64,000 nucleotides of DNA from Marivita sp046591575 (GCF_046591575.1 NZ_JBIQWA010000011.1:1-64000), one strand, 5' to 3'. Positions 1-15,958 are shown, counted from the first letter of the stretch. Numbers and translations are program-made. The notes: generated by a model not told the origin, from the letters alone.

Positions 1-140
1 AGATGGTGATGCCGGGCGACAACCTGAAGTTCGACGTTGAACTGATCGCACCGATCGCCATGGAAGAAGGCCTGCGCTTCGCGATCCGCGAAGGCGGCCG
101 CACCGTCGGTTCGGGCGTCGTCTCCAAGATCGTCGCGTAA
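1..140 (+). CDS. tuf: Elongation factor Tu, 3' end of first copy (partial)
   Basis: Only the last 45 codons and the stop are inside the window; the reading frame starts at base 3. EF-Tu delivers aminoacyl-tRNA to the ribosome as a GTP complex. The piece covers the end of the C-terminal beta-barrel domain and ends in KIVA. All 140 bases are identical to 23655-23794, the end of the complete tuf gene, and the identity stops exactly at the stop codon. This is as expected for two tuf copies kept identical by gene conversion. The gene lies upstream of tRNA-Trp, secE and nusG, the usual place of a first tuf copy. Confidence 0.97.
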   Translation, partial: MVMPGDNLKFDVELIAPIAMEEGLRFAIREGGRTVGSGVVSKIVA

Positions 141-161
141 GCGCAGATCATATCGGTTACG

Positions 162-189
162 AAAGGGCTGCCCGTCGGGTGGCCCTTTT
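162..189 (+). terminator. Intrinsic terminator after tuf copy 1
   Basis: A 12-bp stem (AAAGGGC plus wobble pairs plus CCC, 162-173, pairing with 177-188) has a 3-nt loop and runs into TTTT at 186-189. It lies 21 bp after the tuf stop codon and should separate tuf from the tRNA-Trp/secE unit. Confidence 0.75.
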
Positions 190-316
190 GCGTAAACGGG
201 CCGGGGTGTCCGGAGGGAAAACGCAGGTGCCGGGCCCGCGCATAGGTCTGATGTGTTTCAGGTGAGGTCTGTGATCCGGCAACGTTGTTCCGGGGCTTGA
301 AATTTGCCAAAACTGC

Positions 317-345
317 TTGCAATCATCCGGCGTGCCGCTTAATGA
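317..345 (+). promoter_or_regulatory. Putative promoter of tRNA-Trp
   Basis: TTGCAA (317-322), a 17-bp spacer and TAATGA (340-345). Transcription would begin near 352, six bases before the mature tRNA. The -35 element and spacing match those in front of the SRP RNA at the other end of the window (TTGCAA-N17-TATCTC). Confidence 0.5.
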
Positions 346-357
346 CCGGCGCGTGAT

Positions 358-433
358 AGGGGTATAGCTCAGCTGGTAGAGCGACGGTCTCCAAAACCGT
401 AGGTCCCGGGTTCGAACCCTGGTGCCCCTGCCA
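358..433 (+). tRNA. trnW: tRNA-Trp (CCA)
   Basis: 76 nt with a complete cloverleaf. The acceptor stem AGGGGTA pairs with TGCCCCT. The D-arm is GCTC..GAGC. The anticodon stem ACGGT/ACCGT closes a loop with anticodon CCA, and the T-arm carries GTTCGAAC. The discriminator is G and the CCA end is encoded. The gene stands between tuf and secE, a conserved position in proteobacteria. Confidence 0.97.
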
Positions 434-506
434 TTTCTCTCGATATCATGGCTGTGCCGGTCGCGGGCTTTAGGGTGGTCCAGCGCAGGCATTCTGGTAC
501 AGATGC

Positions 507-535
507 TTGAAATGGGCGGAATCCTTCGCTAAGTG
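507..535 (+). promoter_or_regulatory. Possible secE promoter
   Basis: TTGAAA (507-512), 17-bp spacer, TAAGTG (530-535). A 6-bp hairpin CTTCGC/GCGAAG (524-540) overlaps the -10. The secE start codon is at 570. The match to consensus is moderate; read-through from the tRNA promoter is an alternative. Confidence 0.3.
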
Positions 536-569
536 CGAAGCAGCAGAAACGCAAAGTGAGGCCAGCACA

Positions 570-767
570 ATGGCGACGACCAATCCCCTTCAATTCATCC
601 AGCAGGTGCGCGCTGAGGTGGCGAAGATCGTTTGGCCGACGCGCCGCGAGGTTTTGCTGACCACGGTCATGGTGTTTATCATGGCGGCGTTGACGGCGGT
701 GTTCTTCGCTTTGGTGGACATCCTGATCCGGGGCGGGTTGCAGGGCTTGCTGAACCTGTTCGGCTAA
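570..767 (+). CDS. secE: Preprotein translocase subunit SecE
   Basis: A 65-residue single-span SecE, the short alphaproteobacterial form. SecE clamps SecY in the inner-membrane SecYEG channel. The conserved amphipathic stretch RAEVAKIVWPTRREVL (residues 14-29) is followed by one membrane helix (about 30-55). The ATG at 570 is chosen because a GTGAGG-type ribosome site precedes it and the protein then begins at the usual place, MATTNPLQF. Upstream in-frame codons would add an unusual leader. The gene is followed by a strong terminator-like hairpin and nusG. Confidence 0.95.
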   Translation: MATTNPLQFIQQVRAEVAKIVWPTRREVLLTTVMVFIMAALTAVFFALVDILIRGGLQGLLNLFG

Positions 768-827
768 TGCCGGTCGGGCCTTGAATCGGGCAAGCTAAGA
801 CGGTAACCACGGCGCAGAACGGATGAA

Positions 828-862
828 GGCGTGCATCGATTCGAGTTGCACGCCGCTTTTTT
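828..862 (+). terminator. Terminator or attenuator between secE and nusG
   Basis: A perfect 8-bp stem GGCGTGCA (828-835) / TGCACGCC (847-854) with an 11-nt loop is followed by GC and six T (857-862). This is a classic intrinsic terminator placed inside a pair that is usually co-transcribed. It could set the secE:nusG ratio, or nusG has its own promoter in 863-946, where I see no clear one. Confidence 0.75.
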
Positions 863-946
863 ATTCCGGAGCCGACATCGCAGCATGTCGAGAGTGACGT
901 AAACAGATGGCGGCGCGGCCGCAGGAACAAAAGGATTTGTGACCAG

Positions 947-1477
947 ATGGCGAAGCGATGGTACTCGGTCAGCGTTCTTTCGAATTTCGAGAAAAAGATC
1001 GCAGAGCAGATCCTTCAGGCGGTGGAAGAGCAGGGCCTTCAGGAGCAGATCGAGGAAGTTCTGGTTCCGACCGAAGAGGTCATTGAAATCCGCCGTGGCA
1101 AGAAGGTGACAACCGAACGCCGCTTTATGCCGGGATATGTTCTGGTGCGGATGGAAATGTCGGATCAGGGCTATCACCTGATCAATTCGATCAACCGCGT
1201 CACCGGGTTTCTGGGGCCGCAGGGCCGCCCGATGCCGATGCGCGACGCCGAGGTGCAGGCGATCCTTGGCCGTGTGGCCGAAGGCGAAGACGCGCCTCGG
1301 ACGCTGATCCACTTTGAGGTGGGCGAGAAGGTCAAGGTTAACGATGGTCCGTTCGAGGATTTCGATGGCATGATCGAAGAGGTGGACGACGACAACCAGC
1401 GCCTCAAGGTGTCGGTTGTGATCTTTGGCCGGGAAACGCCGGTCGAGCTGGAATACACGCAGGTCACCAAGCAGTAG
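947..1477 (+). CDS. nusG: Transcription termination/antitermination protein NusG
   Basis: 176 residues, the normal length. NusG binds RNA polymerase, suppresses pausing and links it to Rho or the ribosome. The N-terminal NGN domain starts KRWYSVSVLSNFEKKIAEQI and contains PGYVLVRMEM and the GFLG segment. The C-terminal KOW domain (about residues 121-176) has FEVGEKVKVNDGPFEDFDGMI. The start ATG at 947 gives the canonical N-terminus. nusG is normally followed by rplK; here a 494-codon gene of unknown function and about 1.8 kb separate them. Confidence 0.97.
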   Translation: MAKRWYSVSVLSNFEKKIAEQILQAVEEQGLQEQIEEVLVPTEEVIEIRRGKKVTTERRFMPGYVLVRMEMSDQGYHLINSINRVTGFLGPQGRPMPMRDAEVQAILGRVAEGEDAPRTLIHFEVGEKVKVNDGPFEDFDGMIEEVDDDNQRLKVSVVIFGRETPVELEYTQVTKQ

Positions 1478-1587
1478 GGATCTGACCGCTGTCATCAGGA
1501 CGTGGTCTTTTACCGGTCCTACGACCGACGTAGATTCGTCAAAATGTGCATTTACATCCCTCTTGGTCGACCTAAGGGGGATTTTTT

Positions 1588-3072
1588 GTGCGTCATATGC
1601 TGGTTGTCACATTTCTGAACGTCCTTGGTGCGCTGATCCAGGCGCGGCTTGATGCGATGCAAAAGACGTCGAACGGGCAGCCGGATGACCGCTCTGGATC
1701 GGGTGATACAGGTGGCGCATCTGCCGCGAACGGAGCGGAGGCCGCGACCAAGACCCGGCAAAAGTGGCGGACATCTTACAATTATCATGACCATATGATG
1801 AAGGCGAAACCCCGCAGCGCCGATTTCGCAAACGCTGAACGGGTCTACCCCGCGACGCCTGAGGGGCAGGCGGAGAAGGCGCGGGATGTGCAACATAGGC
1901 GCAGCGCAGACCAGCCCAGACCACCGCGTGTCGACCGGATACCGGAACCCCCAATGAAAGAGCTGGCGCGCCTTGTGCAACACATCCGGCCCGGTGCGCG
2001 TGCCAGTGACGTTGATGCGCTTTCTGCGTTGAGTGACGGGCTTTTGACAGCGGAACGTCTGACAGATGGTTTAAAATGGGCGTCCGATCAGATGCCGTGC
2101 CGCATCGAGTTGAGCGCGCCCTCCACTGACCCCAGAACCGTCACGAGCGTGGTCTTTCCCGCACGCCATTGCGATCCCGAAGGCATTGCCGATCTGGGGT
2201 CGCCCGAGGCGCTATTGGCAGCGGTTCCCGGTGCAACCCGAGCTTATGTATCCTATTATCAAAAAAAAATGGAGAGCGAGCTTATAGATCTTCCAGCGTC
2301 GGCTTCGGGAATTGTCGCGCGTATCAGGTTTAATAGAGGCCACTTTAATCAAACCGAGTATCGCGAGGCCAGCCAATTCGCAGCAATGGATCAACGCGAG
2401 AAAAAAAGAGAAGAACCCTATCTGGAACGCTACCGCGAGGAAGAAGAAAAAGAACTTGCATATAAACGTTTGACATTACAAGAGAAATTGGCACCGTTGC
2501 GTGCCGAGCAAGCTAGAAAACTAGCAGAGCTTGGCGCTCATGGCGTATTGCGGGAGTGGGCGCAGGACTACAGCGGGTGGGGCGAAAGCAGCAATCGATG
2601 GTTGTCATTCGTCGACTGGTTGATCACCGAGAGCACGCCGGATGACCGTCATGGTTTCGCGTGCAACTGGAATTGGGATCATGGCATAGATGTTCATCGC
2701 TGGATCATCCGGCAGCCTGATACGGATATTGCCACGGTTGCCACCACCATCTGGAACATGCTGCCAAGTGACCATATTCCCGAAATTGCAAAGGGCCGGG
2801 AAGGATACACCAACGGTATCGGCCTTGCGCATTGTGAAATGCTGCTTGAAATTGCCGAAAGGATCAGGGCCGGGTTTTACCAACCTCGCGAAGGTTTCGC
2901 GCCCATCGGATTCAATCCGCCGTCCAGACTTAAATTCAAAGAAGAGACCGATGCGATCAGGCACGCCACGGACCTGCTTTTGCCACCTGTCGTGCGCGAA
3001 CCCATTGCCGGACGAGGCGGGGCAGAGCTCAACCAGAGATGTCCCGCAGTTTTTTTCGAGATACTTAACTAA
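1588..3072 (+). CDS. Uncharacterised protein inserted between nusG and rplK, possible DUF4274-like domain
   Basis: 494 residues; I do not recognise the whole protein. The GTG at 1588 is taken as start because AAGGGGG lies 7 nt upstream; an ATG at 1597 is the alternative. The N-terminal third is polar and low in complexity. The middle (about residues 268-315) is a highly charged Glu/Lys/Arg coiled-coil-like stretch. Around residues 355-435 is a Trp-rich segment (NWNWDHGIDVHRWIIRQPD) that recalls DUF4274 proteins, whose function is unknown. The reading frame is intact and the centre of the gene (about 2230-2550) is clearly AT-richer than nusG or rplK. No signal peptide or membrane helix is convincing. 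It looks like acquired cargo in a normally tight operon. The domain call is tentative. Confidence 0.7.
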   Translation: MRHMLVVTFLNVLGALIQARLDAMQKTSNGQPDDRSGSGDTGGASAANGAEAATKTRQKWRTSYNYHDHMMKAKPRSADFANAERVYPATPEGQAEKARDVQHRRSADQPRPPRVDRIPEPPMKELARLVQHIRPGARASDVDALSALSDGLLTAERLTDGLKWASDQMPCRIELSAPSTDPRTVTSVVFPARHCDPEGIADLGSPEALLAAVPGATRAYVSYYQKKMESELIDLPASASGIVARIRFNRGHFNQTEYREASQFAAMDQREKKREEPYLERYREEEEKELAYKRLTLQEKLAPLRAEQARKLAELGAHGVLREWAQDYSGWGESSNRWLSFVDWLITESTPDDRHGFACNWNWDHGIDVHRWIIRQPDTDIATVATTIWNMLPSDHIPEIAKGREGYTNGIGLAHCEMLLEIAERIRAGFYQPREGFAPIGFNPPSRLKFKEETDAIRHATDLLLPPVVREPIAGRGGAELNQRCPAVFFEILN

Positions 3073-3280
3073 CGCCCCCGGACTACCCATTTGACGCGTG
3101 CGATGCCGCGGGCTTGTGTTTGTCGTCTCTTTGGTCTAGCTGGCTTCGCGACGTCGTCGGGTGTGATTCCGGGGGCGTGGCAAATTGTGGGAGGTCGGGG
3201 CATCGCGATGTCTGGGCCGGACCACACAACATAGGTGACTGACGGGCGCGCCCGGTGGTCGTTGGAAAAGGAGAGGCCTC

Positions 3281-3730
3281 ATGGCCAAGAAACTTGCCGG
3301 CAAGATGAAGCTGCAGATCCCTGCAGGTCAAGCCAACCCAAGCCCCCCCGTGGGCCCTGCGCTGGGTCAGCGCGGCATCAATATCATGGAATTCTGCAAG
3401 GCGTTCAACGCCAAGACGCAGGACATGGAGCAGGGCGCACCGTGCCCGACCGAGATTGTCTATTATCAGGACAAATCCTTCACCATGAACATCAAGACGC
3501 CGCCTGCGTCTTATTATCTGAAAAAGGCGGCGGGCCTGAAGCCCGTGGGCAAGCGAAACCGCCCGCGCGGTGCGGAACTGCCGGGTCGTGAGACTGTGGC
3601 AAGTGTTACCGTCAAGCAGGTGCGCGAGATCGCCGAAGCGAAGATGAAAGATCTCAACGCGAATGACGTTGAATCGGCAATGAAGACAATCGTGGGCGCT
3701 GCAAAGTCCATGGGCATCGAGGTGAAGTAA
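3281..3730 (+). CDS. rplK: 50S ribosomal protein L11
   Basis: 149 residues, slightly longer than the about 141 of E. coli because of an insertion after KKAAGLKPVG that I believe is usual in this group. L11 binds 23S rRNA at the GTPase-associated centre. The N-terminal domain shows QIPAGQANPSPPVGPALGQRG and the C-terminal rRNA-binding domain includes TVKQVREIAEAKMKDL and the terminal GSAKS-like GAAKSMGIEVK. AAAAGGAGAG sits just upstream of the ATG. One base separates it from rplA, so the two are translationally linked. The 207 bp before it hold no clear promoter. Confidence 0.97.
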   Translation: MAKKLAGKMKLQIPAGQANPSPPVGPALGQRGINIMEFCKAFNAKTQDMEQGAPCPTEIVYYQDKSFTMNIKTPPASYYLKKAAGLKPVGKRNRPRGAELPGRETVASVTVKQVREIAEAKMKDLNANDVESAMKTIVGAAKSMGIEVK

Positions 3731-3731
3731 G

Positions 3732-4430
3732 ATGGCAAAACTTGGAAAACGCACCCGTGCCGCCCGTGAAGCCTTTGCCGGAAAAGAAAATGTCACCGTC
3801 GAAGAGGCGGTCAAGCTGATCAAGGCAAACACCAAGACGAAGTTCGACGAAAGCGTCGAGATCGCGATGAACCTGGGCGTTGATCCGCGTCATGCGGACC
3901 AGATGGTGCGCGGCACGGTCAACCTGCCGAATGGTACAGGCAAATCCGTACGCGTTGCGGTCTTTGCCCGTGGTGCCAAGGCCGAAGAAGCACAGGCCGC
4001 TGGTGCCGACATCGTTGGTGCAGAAGACCTGATGGAGACGGTGCAATCCGGCAAGATCGAGTTCGAACGCTGCATTGCGACACCGGACATGATGCCGATC
4101 GTTGGTCGCCTTGGTAAGGTTCTTGGCCCGCGTAACTTGATGCCGAACCCGAAAATCGGCACGGTGACCATGGACGTCAAGGAAGCGGTCGAAGCGGCCA
4201 AGGGCGGTCAGGTTCAGTTCAAGGCCGAGAAGGCTGGCGTTGTGCATGCCGGTGTTGGCAAAGCATCGTTTGATGAAGGCGCGCTGGTTGAGAACATCCG
4301 GGCCTTTGTCGACGCGGTCAGCAAGGCCAAGCCAGCAGGTGCGAAGGGATCGTATCTCAAGAAGATCTCTTTGTCCTCGACCATGGGGCCGGGCGTGTCG
4401 GTCAATGTCGAGAACGCAACTGGCAACTGA
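3732..4430 (+). CDS. rplA: 50S ribosomal protein L1
   Basis: 232 residues, the standard length. L1 forms the mobile stalk at the E site and in many bacteria represses the L11-L1 mRNA. The signature GRLGKVLGPRNLMPNPKIGTVT lies near residues 123-144. The ATG is one base after the rplK stop. The gene ends the L11 unit: a strong intrinsic terminator follows 27 bp later. Confidence 0.97.
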   Translation: MAKLGKRTRAAREAFAGKENVTVEEAVKLIKANTKTKFDESVEIAMNLGVDPRHADQMVRGTVNLPNGTGKSVRVAVFARGAKAEEAQAAGADIVGAEDLMETVQSGKIEFERCIATPDMMPIVGRLGKVLGPRNLMPNPKIGTVTMDVKEAVEAAKGGQVQFKAEKAGVVHAGVGKASFDEGALVENIRAFVDAVSKAKPAGAKGSYLKKISLSSTMGPGVSVNVENATGN

Positions 4431-4456
4431 GCCTTTTCAGTTTTTGAGATTTAAGG

Positions 4457-4484
4457 AGGCGGGTCTGCGAAGGCCCGCCTTTTT
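4457..4484 (+). terminator. Intrinsic terminator after rplA
   Basis: 9-bp stem AGGCGGGTC (4457-4465) / GGCCCGCCT (4472-4480), 6-nt loop, then TTTTT to 4484. It ends the rplKA unit and makes rplJL a separate transcription unit. Confidence 0.8.
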
Positions 4485-4509
4485 CGTTGTGCGTGACCGG
4501 GGTTGCCCC

Positions 4510-4538
4510 TTGGCAATCTGTGCCGAAGCCAGTAAAGC
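4510..4538 (+). promoter_or_regulatory. Putative rplJL promoter
   Basis: TTGGCA (4510-4515), 17-bp spacer, TAAAGC (4533-4538). It lies just after the rplA terminator; a start near 4545 would place the hairpin at 4551 at the 5' end of the leader RNA. The -10 is imperfect. Confidence 0.4.
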
Positions 4539-4550
4539 AGCCTGTGTAAG

Positions 4551-4646
4551 ACAGCGCGTGATTCGTCATGCGCTGTTTTGCGTTACGTCCGAGACGGTGG
4601 GTAGGCGTGCAAACGTCTGTAATTCCTGCCCGAGGCGGGAGCAGAC
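4551..4646 (+). promoter_or_regulatory. Structured rplJ leader (L10-leader-like)
   Basis: Two hairpins lie in the 340-bp gap before rplJ. The first is an 11-bp stem (4551-4561 / 4566-4576, one G-T pair) with a TTCG tetraloop followed by TTTT, so it could act as an attenuator. The second has an outer stem GTCTG (4615-4619) / CAGAC (4642-4646) and an inner stem CCTGCC/GGCGGG (4625-4639) with asymmetric bulges, the type of bulged helix that L10-(L12)4 binds in its autoregulatory leader. Family knowledge supports autoregulation of rplJL; the assignment of this exact structure is my inference. Confidence 0.45.
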
Positions 4647-4772
4647 TGACATGCCGAGGGCTCATACCGTTGAGCGCTAGGGCGGGGCTGGGACCGCAAA
4701 CCGCGGACCAAAACCGCCGGAGCGATCCGGTACCACTGAGCCGGGGGATTTCCCCCAAACTGGAGTAAACCT

Positions 4773-5285
4773 GTGGATAGAGCCCAAAAAGAGAAAGTGG
4801 TCGAGGAACTCGGCCAGATCTTCGAAAGCTCTGGCGTTGTAGTGGTTGCCCACTACGAGGGACTCACAGTTGCCGAGATGCAGGATCTTCGGGGTCGCGC
4901 ACGCGATGCCGGAAGTTCCGTACGTGTCGCCAAAAACCGTTTGGCCAAGATTGCCCTTGATGGAAAGCCCTGCGCGAGCATTGCCGACTATCTGACGGGC
5001 ATGACTGTTCTGACCTATTCCGAAGACCCTGTGGCGGCCGCCAAAGTGTCTGAGGACTTTGCCAAGGAGAACAAGAAGTTCGAAATCCTTGGCGGGGCCA
5101 TGGGCGAGAACGCACTTGACCGGGCGGGCGTTGAAGCCGTTTCGAAAATGCCATCGCGCGAGGAGCTTATTGCGACCATCGCTGGCATGGTCGGCGCACC
5201 TGCGTCCAACATCGCAGGCGCAATTGGCGCACCGGCATCGAACATCGCGTCCGTTCTCTCGACCATCGAAGAGAAAGCGGCGTAA
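4773..5285 (+). CDS. rplJ: 50S ribosomal protein L10
   Basis: 170 residues. L10 is the base of the ribosomal stalk and holds the L7/L12 dimers through its C-terminal helix. The start is a GTG at 4773 preceded by TGGAGT; it gives the expected MDRAQKEKVVEELGQIF. The conserved segments VVVAHYEGLTVAEMQDLR and VRVAKNRLAKIAL are present. The end contains a short repeat (VGAPASNIAGAIGAPASNIA) before the final helix. The long structured leader upstream fits translational feedback by L10. Confidence 0.96.
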   Translation: MDRAQKEKVVEELGQIFESSGVVVVAHYEGLTVAEMQDLRGRARDAGSSVRVAKNRLAKIALDGKPCASIADYLTGMTVLTYSEDPVAAAKVSEDFAKENKKFEILGGAMGENALDRAGVEAVSKMPSREELIATIAGMVGAPASNIAGAIGAPASNIASVLSTIEEKAA

Positions 5286-5353
5286 GGCACCTGGAATACC
5301 TCGTGGGGTTGAAACCCTGACGTTGGAACACATTTAGATAGGACAAAGTCACA

Positions 5354-5734
5354 ATGGCTGATCTTAAAAAACTCGCAGAAGAGATCGTTGGTCTGACGCT
5401 TCTCGAAGCACAAGAACTGAAAACCATCCTCAAGGATGAATACGGCATTGAGCCCGCAGCTGGCGGCGCAGTGATGATGGCTGGCCCTGCTGATGGCGGC
5501 GGCGGTGCTGCTGCTGAAGAACAGACAGAATTCGACGTCATCCTGAAGTCGGCAGGCGCATCCAAGATCAACGTGATCAAGGAAGTCCGCGGCATCACAG
5601 GTCTTGGCCTGAAAGAAGCCAAAGAGCTGGTCGAAGCGGGCGGCAAAGCTGTCAAAGAGCAGGTTTCCAAGGACGAAGCCGAAGAGATCAAGGGCAAGCT
5701 GGAAGCAGCTGGCGCGGAAGTCGAGCTTAAGTAA
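5354..5734 (+). CDS. rplL: 50S ribosomal protein L7/L12
   Basis: 126 residues. It is the multi-copy stalk protein that recruits translational GTPases. An N-terminal dimerisation helix (residues 1-35), an Ala/Gly-rich flexible hinge (about 36-52) and the compact C-terminal domain with KINVIKEVRGITGLGLKEAKELVE are all visible. It follows rplJ after 68 bp in the same transcript. Two stable hairpins lie between it and rpoB. Confidence 0.97.
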   Translation: MADLKKLAEEIVGLTLLEAQELKTILKDEYGIEPAAGGAVMMAGPADGGGGAAAEEQTEFDVILKSAGASKINVIKEVRGITGLGLKEAKELVEAGGKAVKEQVSKDEAEEIKGKLEAAGAEVELK

Positions 5735-5740
5735 TCGACG

Positions 5741-5761
5741 GGTGCGTGGGGTTCACGCACC
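5741..5761 (+). repeat. REP-like palindrome (GGTGCGTG / CACGCACC)
   Basis: Perfect 8-bp arms GGTGCGTG (5741-5748) and CACGCACC (5754-5761) with a 5-nt loop, 7 bp after the rplL stop. It belongs to the intergenic palindrome family also found at 22534, 27498, 30366, 34810, 34853 and 40652. Confidence 0.65.
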
Positions 5762-5774
5762 GATACGAAAAAGA

Positions 5775-5803
5775 GGCTGGGCATGGAAAATCCATGCCCA
5801 GCC
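5775..5803 (+). promoter_or_regulatory. Perfect 13-bp hairpin between rplL and rpoB
   Basis: Arms GGCTGGGCATGGA (5775-5787) and its exact complement (5791-5803) close a 3-nt AAA loop. No T-run follows. In E. coli the rplL-rpoB gap carries an attenuator and an RNase III processing site; a long perfect stem here is a candidate for the same job. The rest of 5804-5983 shows no gene. Confidence 0.5.
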
Positions 5804-5983
5804 GCTCCCGTCTTGGAAAGGCTCTTTGTGCAAAAGGGCTTTTCTTGGACAGGACCCAAGGATCGGGTGGTGCGCAGTGGGTATGCGGGCCGAGAATTGA
5901 TCGGGTTTTGTTGTCTCTATTGGGCGGATCGCCGGTGCCCGACGGTGTGACGCTCAGCTGAGAATGAAAAGGTGATATCGACC

Positions 5984-10120
<4,137 letters not shown>

Positions 10121-10125
10121 CGGAA

Positions 10126-10170
10126 AAGCGTGTTCGAACACGCTTGAACAAGGCGGTTCGAACCGCCTTG
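10126..10170 (+). repeat. Tandem loopless palindromes between rpoB and rpoC
   Basis: Two perfect palindromes centred on TTCGAA: 10126-10145 (20 nt, half-site AAGCGTGTTC) and 10149-10170 (22 nt, half-site CAAGGCGGTTC), three bases apart. As RNA they make two adjacent hairpins. A related pair lies after adk at 38453-38499. No T-run follows, so simple termination is unlikely; processing or mRNA stabilisation between rpoB and rpoC is possible. Confidence 0.7.
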
Positions 10171-10211
10171 CCCGCCCTCTGACCCTACGCACGCCTTAGA
10201 AAGGTAAAGAC

Positions 10212-14459
<4,248 letters not shown>

Positions 14460-14483
14460 GCGCATCGCGTTTTTTGATTTGAG

Positions 14484-14516
14484 AAAGGCCCCTGCGTTTT
14501 GCGCGGGGGCCTTTTT
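14484..14516 (+). terminator. Intrinsic terminator after rpoC
   Basis: A 13-bp GC-rich stem (14484-14496 / 14502-14514, one G-T pair), 5-nt loop, with a T-run to 14516. It lies 25 bp after the rpoC stop and ends the rpoBC transcript. Confidence 0.85.
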
Positions 14517-14866
14517 CGTTTTTGCGTCATGTGATCGCTTTTGCTGAGAGCCGCACAAAACACTGACTTTTGCGGTGAAGGCGCATTTGGATTTGGCGTC
14601 CCTTGATTCTCTGAACTCTCGGTGAGCCCGCGCGGTGCAGCGCTTGACTGCTGTTTTGGGCGTGGCGTGAAAGCAAGAAAATGCCGCGCCGCAACAGAGG
14701 TTGTGTGATCAGCGATTTCCCAGATACGGCCCAAAGGCAAAACAGCGCAGAAATGCCGGATACTGGTGTTTCAGGCGCACGCGGTTCTCATAGCTGACGC
14801 ATTTGCGACTGTGCCGTCACCGAGGACGGAATGGTCCGTCTTTCGGCAAAAGGAGTGTAGATCGCG
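14517..14866. other. Intergenic region, nothing recognised
   Basis: About 350 bp between the rpoC terminator and the metallopeptidase gene. I see no coding region, RNA gene or confident promoter. It marks the left edge of a four-gene insert between rpoC and rpsL. Confidence 0.5.
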
Positions 14867-15889
14867 ATGAAACATCTATTCAATACGGGCGTCGAGACGA
14901 TTTTTTTCGACCCCCCAGTGACCGATACACCGCCAGAGGCAGACGCACCGCATGACATTGCACGGCCCATGGGCACACCGCCTGAAACACTGGACGAAAG
15001 CGGTGACAGGGACGCGCCGGATTGGTTGAGCGACGGGTTGGACGAAAAGACGCCACCAGGGGTGGAAGATGATCTTTCGCCACTGTCCCATCTGCCGGAT
15101 GAGGTTCGGGATTGGCTTTTTGAGCTTTTCCAGAATTGGCAGATGGATATCGAGGATTTGAGACCTGAGCCGGAACAGTCAAGTGCGTTGTTGGACAGGT
15201 ATACCTCAAACGCTGAAAATCCGGATGGGTATAATATCGACATCTTTTTTGACGGGCCCGGCTGGACCGAAGAATTGCAACGCCCATTTATCGAAGCAAC
15301 AGAGATCATCAGCGACGTGATAACCGATGGTGTGACGGATATTGCGTTCACGGATGGTTCTGTCGTGGATGACATCGCCATCAACGCGACGTTGTTTTCA
15401 CAGGAGTCCACGTTGTTGGGGTCGGCCGGACCGACGCTCTTGCGCAATGACACGTTGCTTCCGATTCTGGCTGAAATCGAAATCAATACCGCCAACCCGG
15501 CAGCTCCGCCGGGCAGTGAATTGCTCGAAGATACCGTGTTGCATGAATTGTTGCACGCCGTTGGGCTTGGAACGACGTGGGACACGCAGGGATTGTTGAC
15601 CGATATCGGCGATGAGGTGCGGTTTGTCGGCGACAACGCGATCGAAGCCTATGAGGCCGTGTTTCCACAAATATTCGCCACTGATCCCGGTTTTGGCGTG
15701 CCTGTCGAAAACAGCACAGGCAATCCCGGATCAGACCGGGGACATTGGGCCGAGGAGGTGTTCGGAGCGGACGAGATCATGACGCCGTTTCTTGACAGCG
15801 GAGAGGAAAATCCACTGACAGACCTGTCCATCGCGTCTTTGTCCGACCTTGGATACCAGACCACATGGGACGACATGGCGATTGTCTGA
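14867..15889 (+). CDS. Leishmanolysin-like (M8-type) zinc metallopeptidase, probably exported
   Basis: 340 residues, very acidic and Pro-rich at the N-terminus (1-70), with no classical signal peptide. The C-terminal half has a metzincin-like zinc site: HELLH at residues 226-230 (HExxH), a likely third ligand His293 in GHWAEE about 63 residues later, and Met305 in EIMTPF as the Met-turn. The long gap between HExxH and the third His is typical of leishmanolysin-type (M8) bacterial proteins, which are often secreted by type I systems; here no RTX repeats or secretion partners are seen. AAAGGAG precedes the ATG. The substrate is unknown. It is convergent with the MATE gene. Confidence 0.65.
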   Translation: MKHLFNTGVETIFFDPPVTDTPPEADAPHDIARPMGTPPETLDESGDRDAPDWLSDGLDEKTPPGVEDDLSPLSHLPDEVRDWLFELFQNWQMDIEDLRPEPEQSSALLDRYTSNAENPDGYNIDIFFDGPGWTEELQRPFIEATEIISDVITDGVTDIAFTDGSVVDDIAINATLFSQESTLLGSAGPTLLRNDTLLPILAEIEINTANPAAPPGSELLEDTVLHELLHAVGLGTTWDTQGLLTDIGDEVRFVGDNAIEAYEAVFPQIFATDPGFGVPVENSTGNPGSDRGHWAEEVFGADEIMTPFLDSGEENPLTDLSIASLSDLGYQTTWDDMAIV

Positions 15890-15958
15890 TGGTTTTGGTT
15901 TTGTACTGACCAGCCGCGCGGTTCTCCCCCCGTAATGTCGGTCAGGCGCGCCCGCAGG

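Noticed and set aside
3114..3142. rplK promoter TTGTGT-N17-TAGCTG
   Set aside because: Both hexamers match consensus too poorly to call; rplK may be read from nusG or the inserted gene.
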